From contig JAUMYE010000007.1 of NCBI GenBank assembly GCA_030528815.1, forward strand, positions 7,333 through 19,339: a stretch of DNA of 12,007 nt. Reading direction: 5' to 3'. The stretch's first letter is position 1. The number at the start of each line of letters is the position of its first letter. This DNA is from Candidatus Saccharimonadota bacterium (GTDB lineage Bacteria; Patescibacteriota; Saccharimonadia; Saccharimonadales; Saccharimonadaceae). Shown here piece after piece: positions 5,594 to 11,133 of the stretch. The notes under the pieces are model-generated. The model ran no database searches. It worked only from the letters and a program-made list of their open reading frames with translations, and was not told the DNA's origin. A program made the position numbers and the translations under genes.

Positions 5594-6758
5594 GATTCCT
5601 CTAGCCGAGCGTATGCGCCCGCAAAAGCTCGAAGACGTTATTGGTCAGACCGATATTATTGGTGAAGGCAAGATTTTGACAGAAATCGTAAAGAAGAAAG
5701 AGCCGGTCAATATCATTTTTTGGGGTCCGCCAGGCACTGGCAAGACCACCATGGCGCGCATTATTGCTCACGAGTTTGAGGCAGATTTTATCGAGATTTC
5801 CGCCGTTACGAGCGGCAAGAAAGATGTCGAAGCAGTCGTTGAACGCGCAAAGCAGAACTGGAATCTCCAAGTTCGCACCGTACTTTTTGTAGATGAGATT
5901 CATCGCTTCAATAAGGCGCAGCAGGACGCATTTTTACCTCATGTCGAGAGCGGTCTAATTACCCTAATTGGAGCTACTACCGAAAATCCTAGCTTTGAGG
6001 TTATCTCTCCTCTACTATCCAGGAGCCGCGTAGTCGTCGTAAAACATCTTAGCAAAGAAGATATCAAAGAGGTTATTCGTAGGGCTATCGCCGAAGAAAA
6101 AGCCGAAGACAGGGTTACAGAAGAAGCTATAGATTATCTCGCTGAGCTTTCTGGTGGCGATGCTCGCTCGGTTCTTGGCGATTTAGAGCTAGCCCTCAGC
6201 CTAAGCGATAAAGTTGACGCCGACGCAGTAAAAGAAGCTGCTGGCCGCAAAGTTCCAGGATACGACAAGAAAGGCGACGAGCACTACAACAATATTTCTG
6301 CCTTTATTAAATCCATGCGCGGCGGCGACGTTGATGCGACGCTCTATTATCTTGCACGTATGTTAAATGCTGGCGAGGATCCGAAATTTGTAGCACGTCG
6401 AATGGTCATTTTTGCGAGCGAAGATATTGGCCTCGCTGGCAATGGTGCACTTGGCCTAGCTCTTGATGCCTTTATGGCCGTAGAGCGTGTTGGTATGCCG
6501 GAGAGCCAGATTATCTTGTCTCATGTCGCTTACGCCCTAGCAAAAGCCAAGAAATCCCGCGAGAGTTACGATGCCTATATGCGCGCCAAGGATTTGGCAG
6601 ATAGAACTATGGGATTGCCGGTTCCGATCTGGCTCCGCAATGCTTCCACAAAGCTCATGTCCGACCTCGGTTTCGGCAAGGGCCAAAAATGGGAGGCAGG
6701 CTTCCATCTAGACAAAAACTATCTTCCAGACGAGATTAAAGACGAAAAGATTGCATAA
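5583..6758 (+). CDS. rarA: Replication-associated recombination protein A (RarA/MgsA), AAA+ ATPase
   Basis: 391 residues, a little shorter than typical RarA (about 430-450). The N-terminal PLAERMRPQ..DVIGQ block is typical. Walker A is GPPGTGKT at 48-55, Walker B VLFVDEIHRF at 100-109 (D104, E105), sensor 1 ATTEN ends at N135, and LLSRSR (R147/R149) supplies arginine-finger and sensor residues. SGGDAR is the lid motif, and the C-terminal DEHYNNISAFIKSMRGGD block begins the tetramerisation region. RarA acts at stalled or collapsed replication forks with SSB and the clamp-loader system. It overlaps the Nudix gene by 11 nt and has no close SD, so translational coupling is likely. Pairing a nucleotide-pool cleaner with a fork-repair ATPase is functionally coherent. 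Its stop codon is inside the terminator stem. Confidence 0.97.
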   Translation: MTSRIPLAERMRPQKLEDVIGQTDIIGEGKILTEIVKKKEPVNIIFWGPPGTGKTTMARIIAHEFEADFIEISAVTSGKKDVEAVVERAKQNWNLQVRTVLFVDEIHRFNKAQQDAFLPHVESGLITLIGATTENPSFEVISPLLSRSRVVVVKHLSKEDIKEVIRRAIAEEKAEDRVTEEAIDYLAELSGGDARSVLGDLELALSLSDKVDADAVKEAAGRKVPGYDKKGDEHYNNISAFIKSMRGGDVDATLYYLARMLNAGEDPKFVARRMVIFASEDIGLAGNGALGLALDAFMAVERVGMPESQIILSHVAYALAKAKKSRESYDAYMRAKDLADRTMGLPVPIWLRNASTKLMSDLGFGKGQKWEAGFHLDKNYLPDEIKDEKIA

Positions 6759-6788
6759 AAATAACCCGCGGTTTGCGGGTTATTTTTA
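6756..6788. terminator. Perfectly palindromic shared terminator containing both stop codons
   Basis: Arms of 14 bp (6756-6769 and 6775-6788) pair without mismatch around GGTTT and carry A5 and T5 at their outer ends. The TAA of rarA is 6756-6758 and the TAA of the convergent DUF167 gene is 6786-6788, so each outermost triplet is a stop codon. Confidence 0.93.
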
Positions 6789-7007
6789 GTACTCGATAAT
6801 CTTGTCTCGACCTTTTGCGCCAGCGACGATTTCTATCTGCGTTTTTGGCACGCCGAGCTCTTTTGATAACAGCTTCAAAAGCTCAGTGTTTGCCTCGCCG
6901 TCGTGCGCACGAGCGTGCAAAAAGGCGACATAACTGTCGTCCTCTTGCTTCTCGAGGCGCGAAGCCTGTTTGCAGCCAGGCTTAACTTTTACATTTATGC
7001 GCGCCAT
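6786..7007 (-). CDS. DUF167 (YggU/UPF0235) family protein
   Basis: 73 residues, slightly short for the family. The hallmark blocks are present: INVKVKPGCKQ at the start, LHARAHDGEANTELLKLLSKELGV in the middle and IEIVAGAKGRDKII at the end. The role of this widespread small protein is not firmly known. It is last in the minus-strand operon, starting 6 nt after the galU stop with no good SD, so it probably depends on translation from galU. Its own stop lies in the shared terminator. Confidence 0.93.
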   Translation of the reverse strand: MARINVKVKPGCKQASRLEKQEDDSYVAFLHARAHDGEANTELLKLLSKELGVPKTQIEIVAGAKGRDKIIEY

Positions 7008-7013
7008 GATATA

Positions 7014-7853
7014 TTATTTATCGCCGTAAATAACTTGGTTGGCATGTAGCCAGCCTTCAAGTGAGCCACCATCAAGATACTGACCCTTGATAGGAAGAAC
7101 GCGAATCTTGCCACCAGCCTTAATATGTTCGATGATTGGATCTGTGATGAGATATTCCTGATCCTGTGGACCGAAATCGTTCTCTTTGCAATACTTCACA
7201 ATGCGCTGAAGTAGTTCTGGAGACATAATGAACTTGCTGATATTGATAAGATTGCTTGGAGCTTCTTCGCGCTTTGGCTTCTCATAGATACCAGATAGAC
7301 AGCCATCTTCTACCTTCAAAACGCCATACTTTTCAACCTTTTCCATTGGGATTTCGGTTGCAAGCATTGCAGATTCAGTATCGTCTTCTAGGATTTCGAC
7401 TAGGCGCTGCATATCTGAGCTACCGTCAGCATTATAGCTGAAATCGTCACCCATAAGAACAGCAGTTGGTTCGTTAATGCCGAACTCTTCGACAACCTGA
7501 GCAACAGGCTCTGCGCTACCATAGCGTTCGTCGACGTTCTTCTGGCAATAGAAATGAATCTTTACGCCTTCATAGCCAGTCTTGGCAAGCTCTAGGCGAT
7601 CTTCTTTTCCACGAGCAATGAGATAATCTGCTAGTTTCTGATTTTCTTCGTAATAGTTCTTAATCTGAGAGAATGGCTTTTCGTCAATGACGATATAAAT
7701 CTCTTTGATACCAGCTTTAACACAATCTTCTACGACATAATCCGCTAGCGGACGATTGCCAATTGGAAGCATTGCTTTCTCGATAGTTTTGGTAATTGGT
7801 AAACGGCGCGTACCCCAACCCGCAACCGGAATAATTGCTTTATTGACTTTCAT
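7014..7853 (-). CDS. galU: UTP--glucose-1-phosphate uridylyltransferase (GalU-type nucleotidyltransferase)
   Basis: 279 residues, normal for bacterial GalU. The nucleotide-binding motif AGWGTRRLPITKTIEKAMLPI covers residues 11-31 (R16, R17, K26), the Mg-binding acidic motif is GDD at 135-137, and YGVL, EKP and LITDPI follow in family order. It should make UDP-glucose for cell-wall or capsular glycans in the cytoplasm. Two blocks deviate from typical GalU: the GLGHAV-like stretch reads YGSAEPV, and the sugar-binding GYL block reads DGGSLEGWLHAN. Specificity for another NTP or sugar phosphate is therefore possible. It follows a membrane-protein gene by 27 nt and has its own promoter there, with a modest purine-rich SD. 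Confidence 0.9.
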   Translation of the reverse strand: MKVNKAIIPVAGWGTRRLPITKTIEKAMLPIGNRPLADYVVEDCVKAGIKEIYIVIDEKPFSQIKNYYEENQKLADYLIARGKEDRLELAKTGYEGVKIHFYCQKNVDERYGSAEPVAQVVEEFGINEPTAVLMGDDFSYNADGSSDMQRLVEILEDDTESAMLATEIPMEKVEKYGVLKVEDGCLSGIYEKPKREEAPSNLINISKFIMSPELLQRIVKYCKENDFGPQDQEYLITDPIIEHIKAGGKIRVLPIKGQYLDGGSLEGWLHANQVIYGDK

Positions 7854-7874
7854 AGTTATCTCTTAGTTTCTCTT

Positions 7875-7903
7875 ATTTTATCATCTAGCTCTTAGCTTAG
7901 CAA
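7875..7903 (-). promoter_or_regulatory. Internal promoter upstream of galU
   Basis: TTGCTA (7898-7903), 17 nt, TAAAAT (7875-7880) with TG extension. The TG of the extended -10 belongs to the TGA stop codon (7881-7883) of the preceding gene. It would give a leader of about 15 nt and let galU and DUF167 be transcribed apart from gpmI. Confidence 0.5.
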
Positions 7904-8567
7904 ACAGAGACCAAGCCGCCTTGAGGCCATAGAACAACAAGCAAGCAATCGGCAAGACCAGATAAGCTTCCTTGTTATCCCTCATTCCTTGCGACATAAT
8001 GGCGCTAAAAATTAGGCCCACTATCGTACAAATAATAGAGGTCAAAAGATTAGCGCGCACAGCTGTTTCCGACACAACTTCTCTTTCGAGCTGCTCGATA
8101 CGCATGACTCGGTCAAGAATCATGAAGAGCGCCAAAGATACAAATAGAAGCATCGCCGTGCTTGCGCCTTGAATAAAGCTAAAGCCAAGCGCAAAGCCAG
8201 AACAAAGCGATACAATGCCGTCAAAAGTCGAGATGAGCGCCAAAGAACTGCTCGTCACAACGGCTTTTTTGCGCCCCTCCTTTTTGCGCGGAACAAGCAT
8301 CGCCTTGGTCAAGAAATACGCCAAAACATTGATAACCGCGAAGCATAGGGAGCCAAGCAAAACTAAGAGGATGAAGCTCCCGAAACCCAAAACCGCGATT
8401 GAGCTACTAGCGACAAATAGACAGATAGCCAGCAGGCCGATAACGGCCGCGATAATCGCTCCAAAATGGCGAATAATGCTGTAGAGCGAGCTCTGAATAA
8501 GATAGAGCGTTACGCCACAGAATACGAGGAATCCGCAAAGTACCGAAATGATTATCGCAAGAACCAT
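7881..8567 (-). CDS. Polytopic membrane protein, unknown function, faint ZIP-like layout
   Basis: 228 residues with six or seven hydrophobic segments (roughly 3-25, 34-55, 59-86, 105-128, 132-152, 170-192 and 200-222) and a basic loop RKKEGRKK near residue 95. I do not recognise it with confidence. The stretch STFDGIVSLCSGFALGFSF, followed by a helix and LDRVMRIEQL, recalls the fourth and fifth helices of ZIP metal transporters (HSFxDG ... HExPQE), but the metal-binding histidines and glutamate are missing. If related, it is a non-transporting or altered paralogue; chance resemblance is equally possible. The ATG overlaps the gpmI stop as TAATG, and GAGGAG lies 8 nt upstream inside gpmI, so the two are translated in concert. 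Confidence 0.8.
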   Translation of the reverse strand: MVLAIIISVLCGFLVFCGVTLYLIQSSLYSIIRHFGAIIAAVIGLLAICLFVASSSIAVLGFGSFILLVLLGSLCFAVINVLAYFLTKAMLVPRKKEGRKKAVVTSSSLALISTFDGIVSLCSGFALGFSFIQGASTAMLLFVSLALFMILDRVMRIEQLEREVVSETAVRANLLTSIICTIVGLIFSAIMSQGMRDNKEAYLVLPIACLLFYGLKAAWSLFAKLRAR

Positions 8568-10141
8568 TAGTCGTTCTCCTCAATGATAGATGGGAGCCAT
8601 TTTTCGTAAGGCTCTTTGTTTAACATTGTTGTAATCGTGCGAGCGAGGTTGGCTAGGCCAAAATCACCTTCGGCAAGATGGTATTTGTCTGCATTCTCGG
8701 TTTCATCAACAAAGATACAAGGAACGCGATTAGTCGTATGAGAAGTTTTTGGCTTGCCATCTTCCATAAGCTCCTCTGCGTTGCCGTGATCAGCAGTAAT
8801 AATCGTTACGCCACCAAGCTTGTTAACGGCGTCGATAATACGCTTCAAAGAGATATCAATGGCTTCCATTGCTGCGATAGTAGGCTCAACTTCACCAAAG
8901 TGACCAACCATATCACCGCCAGGATAATTAATGCGTAGGAACTGATATTTTTCGCTTTCGATAGCTTCGACGAGCTTATCTGTAATCTCGGCCGCTTTCA
9001 TCCATGGGCGAGTATTAAATGGCTCAATATAGGAAGATACTTCAACCTCATCTTCGCCTTCTGGAACCTGATGACTATTACCATTGAAGTAGTAGGTAAT
9101 ATGACCAAACTTTACAGTTTCAGAGATTGCATATTGCTTTACACCCTGCTCTGCAAGCTGGAATGCAAGTGGCTTTTCGAAGCTTGGAGATTCCACAAGA
9201 ACATGCTCTGGGATATGCTTATCTTCGTCATAAACTGCCATACCCGCAAAGTAGACATCTGGGCGCTCGCCACGATCGAAGTATGGGAAGTCTTCGAAGG
9301 TGAATGCCTTAGCCATTTCTAGAGCGCGGTCAGCACGGAAATCGATATAAATCAAAGCATCGCCGTTCTGAATCTTACCAACTGGCTGACCATTTTCAGC
9401 CACGATAAATGGCGACATATATTGATCTTGAAGCTCTGGATTTTCACTGCGATAAGCCTCAACAGCCTCGGTAGCACTTGCGAACTGGCGACCTTGGCCA
9501 TGAACGCTTAGATTCCAGCCATCTTCAACCATCTTCCAGTTACTATCGTAGCGGTCGGCAGTAATAACCATGCGACCACCACCATCAGCGATCCTATAAT
9601 CTGGATCACCGAGACCATGAACAAAATCTTCTAGACGCTTAATGAACTTTGGCTCGCTCTGCGGCGGAACATCACGACCATCAAGGAGAATATGAACACG
9701 AGCGTGCTCAATACCGTCTTTCTGAGCCTGAGCTAGCATTTTTTCAAGGTGAGTAATATTCGAGTGAACGTTACCGTCACTAAAGATACCCATAAAATGA
9801 AGGGTCTTATCCGTGCCAGCAAGGCGATTCTTAATATCTTGCCAAGTCTGAGTCTCGAAGGCGCCACCATTCATAGCTTCTTCGACAGCTGCGCTACGCT
9901 GCAAGACGATTCCGCCTGCGCCCATAGCATTGTGACCAACTTCACTATTGCCCATGTCGCCGTCAGGAATACCGACATAGTGACCAGAAGCACCAAGCTC
10001 GGCCATTTTGTATTTTTGCATTAGTTCGTGTAGGGTATCTGCGCGCGACTGCGTGACAGCATTATAAGGATTATCTTCAGCAAGACCGACGCCATCCATA
10101 ACAATAAGGACGACTGGGCCTTTGTAATTCAATTTGCTCAT
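8567..10141 (-). CDS. gpmI: 2,3-bisphosphoglycerate-independent phosphoglycerate mutase
   Basis: 524 residues, within the usual GpmI range. It interconverts 3- and 2-phosphoglycerate in lower glycolysis using two Mn ions. VVLIVMDGVG gives metal ligand D16, and GNSEVGHNAMGAGG carries the catalytic serine S66. FSDGNVHS and LLDGRDVPP follow, then DFRADRALEM, SETVKFGHITYYFN, GGDMVGHFGEVE and ITADHGNAEE with the late metal ligands. Some blocks differ from textbook GpmI (FRADRALEM for FRPDRARQ, YPGGDMVGH for the usual NxDMVGH), which suits a divergent lineage. It heads a minus-strand operon with the membrane protein, galU and DUF167. ATG 10141 lies 6 nt after an extended -10 box and lacks an SD, so the mRNA is probably leaderless. 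Confidence 0.97.
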   Translation of the reverse strand: MSKLNYKGPVVLIVMDGVGLAEDNPYNAVTQSRADTLHELMQKYKMAELGASGHYVGIPDGDMGNSEVGHNAMGAGGIVLQRSAAVEEAMNGGAFETQTWQDIKNRLAGTDKTLHFMGIFSDGNVHSNITHLEKMLAQAQKDGIEHARVHILLDGRDVPPQSEPKFIKRLEDFVHGLGDPDYRIADGGGRMVITADRYDSNWKMVEDGWNLSVHGQGRQFASATEAVEAYRSENPELQDQYMSPFIVAENGQPVGKIQNGDALIYIDFRADRALEMAKAFTFEDFPYFDRGERPDVYFAGMAVYDEDKHIPEHVLVESPSFEKPLAFQLAEQGVKQYAISETVKFGHITYYFNGNSHQVPEGEDEVEVSSYIEPFNTRPWMKAAEITDKLVEAIESEKYQFLRINYPGGDMVGHFGEVEPTIAAMEAIDISLKRIIDAVNKLGGVTIITADHGNAEELMEDGKPKTSHTTNRVPCIFVDETENADKYHLAEGDFGLANLARTITTMLNKEPYEKWLPSIIEEND

Positions 10142-10147
10142 GTCTTT

Positions 10148-10156
10148 ATTTTAGCA
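10148..10156 (-). promoter_or_regulatory. Extended -10 promoter of gpmI (leaderless)
   Basis: TGCTAAAAT on the minus strand, hexamer at 10148-10153, 6 nt before ATG 10141. Same 9-mer as before slipin and same spacing as before the Nudix gene. The -35 region is poor. Confidence 0.6.
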
Positions 10157-10212
10157 CGGTAAGACCCTCTGGTTTTACTTCTAGACCCTTCCGGATTAGC
10201 CAATTTGCCTCC

Positions 10213-10240
10213 TTGAATAACTAACAATTTATTGTATAAT
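10213..10240 (+). promoter_or_regulatory. Promoter of the tsaC-family gene
   Basis: TTGAAT (10213-10218), 16 nt, perfect TATAAT (10235-10240), 8 nt before ATG 10249. With no SD and at most a 1-2 nt leader, this is a near-leaderless arrangement, divergent from the gpmI promoter within a 107-bp gap. Confidence 0.6.
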
Positions 10241-10248
10241 ATACCCCA

Positions 10249-10839
10249 ATGAAGGTGATTTCCCAGAAAGACAAAAAGCAGGCTTTCGACATTCTAACGA
10301 ATGGCGGTATTCTTGGCGTGCCAACCGAAACCGTCTATGGAATCGCCAGCTCGCTCGAAAGCAGAGACGGAATTGAGAAGCTTATCAAGATCAAGAAGCG
10401 CCCAATCACCAGCGATAAATGTTTCACTTTGATGCTCCCAAGCGTCAAAGATATCCCTCGTTTTGCAGATATTAGTCGCCAGGAAGCCAACCTTTCTCGC
10501 CGTTATTTCCCGGGTGAACTAACTATGATTTTTAACAAAAACCCAGATTTCAAAAACTACTATTTCGATAACTTTAATACCATCGGTATTCGTATTCCAG
10601 CTCATAAATACATGCTAGAGCTACTCGAAAAGACTGGACCACTCCTAGTAACTAGCGCCAACCCTCGCGGCGAAACCCCTTGCCTAAACTGGAGCGAATT
10701 TAAGGCCAGAATGCCAAAGGCCGACGCCGTAATCCGCGGCAAATCCGGCAATAGCCTACCGTCTACAATCCTAGACATTCGTAGCAGCATTCCGCACATT
10801 ATCCGCCAAGGCGGACTACTTATCGTTCAATACAACTAA
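10249..10839 (+). CDS. tsaC: Threonylcarbamoyl-AMP synthase family protein (TsaC/YrdC/YciO)
   Basis: 196 residues, the short form lacking the extra Sua5 domain. Family blocks appear in order: GGILGVPTETVYGIA at about 19-33, KIKKRP near 46-51, FPGELTMIF, IGIRIPAH, LLVTSANPRGETP and PSTILDIR. TsaC makes threonylcarbamoyl-AMP from Thr, bicarbonate and ATP for the universal t6A37 modification of ANN-decoding tRNAs, in the cytoplasm with the TsaBDE proteins. The CFTLML segment after KKRP is more like YciO, so a paralogue cannot be excluded, but no other copy is visible here. It is a single-gene unit divergent from gpmI, closed by its own terminator. The ATG 10249 start is placed by the promoter and the family N-terminus. 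Confidence 0.88.
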   Translation: MKVISQKDKKQAFDILTNGGILGVPTETVYGIASSLESRDGIEKLIKIKKRPITSDKCFTLMLPSVKDIPRFADISRQEANLSRRYFPGELTMIFNKNPDFKNYYFDNFNTIGIRIPAHKYMLELLEKTGPLLVTSANPRGETPCLNWSEFKARMPKADAVIRGKSGNSLPSTILDIRSSIPHIIRQGGLLIVQYN

Positions 10840-10871
10840 AAAATCCACCAGCGAAAACTAGTGGATTTTTT
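10838..10871. terminator. Bidirectional terminator after the tsaC-family gene
   Basis: AAAAAATCCAC pairs with GTGGATTTTTT; after one C/A mismatch two more pairs close a CGAAAA loop. A6 and T6 flank it, so it also stops minus-strand transcripts from the 10907-12007 side. It starts inside the tsaC stop codon. Confidence 0.85.
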
Positions 10872-10906
10872 AAAAATCAAATCGTTACTGTTCATAACAT
10901 GGTATC

Positions 10907-10946
10907 AGGAGGGGATTTTTTATCCGTAGATAATTTCTCCCCTCCT
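10907..10946 (-). promoter_or_regulatory. Two-tier hairpin with C(UACG)G tetraloop
   Basis: AGGAGGGGA pairs with TCCCCTCCT (9 bp). After a 4-nt internal loop TTATC pairs with GATAA. Read on the minus strand the apical loop is C(UACG)G, the exceptionally stable UNCG tetraloop; on the plus strand it is CGTA. That suggests a minus-strand RNA structure. No T-tract follows, so it is not a normal terminator. It contains an SD-like AGGAGGGG locked in the stem. Confidence 0.6.
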
Positions 10947-10974
10947 AATAATGTACTAAGACATGCTGTTTCAT
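10945..10974 (-). CDS. Possible 9-residue leader-type peptide MKQHVLVHY
   Basis: ATG 10974 is preceded by AAAGGAGGT with 8 nt spacing, as good as the orphan gene's site, and reads MKQHVLVHY before TAG (10945-10947). A second in-frame ATG at 10980 is only 2 nt from the SD. The stop codon overlaps the base of the C(UACG)G hairpin (10907-10946), a layout seen in attenuators and leader peptides. No gene lies downstream on this strand before the terminator at 10838-10871, so a regulated target is missing. It could be a standalone short peptide, or the stub of a lost gene. Confidence 0.35.
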   Translation of the reverse strand: MKQHVLVHY

Positions 10975-11044
10975 AATCATAACCTCCTTTCTTTTTTACA
11001 GCATGGTTGTTTATATCCGTATAGAACGTAACAGCAGATGCTGT
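10962..11044 (-). promoter_or_regulatory. Alternative-pairing repeats around the short ORF ribosome site
   Basis: CATGCTGT (10962-10969) and ACAGCATG (10998-11005) form an 8-bp stem whose loop holds the SD and both ATGs. A second pair with the same core, ACAGCA (11031-11036) and TGCTGT (11039-11044), sits just upstream, so the four segments can pair in two exclusive ways. A weak promoter TAGACA (11042-11047), 18 nt, TATACG (11018-11023) would start after the second pair, leaving only the first stem. The rest of 11045-11133 holds only short imperfect palindromes. Confidence 0.4.
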
Positions 11045-11133
11045 CTAGATGGGCGTATGGTTTACCGTCGAATCAGGATTAGCCTCCTGTCGGCATAGGT
11101 TTGAACCCTTGGGAGAGTTCGGCAATTTGCAAA

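Noticed and set aside
11095..11120. tRNA T-arm-like GGGTTCAAACC on the minus strand
   Set aside because: The stem is at most 3-4 pairs and no cloverleaf can be drawn around it.
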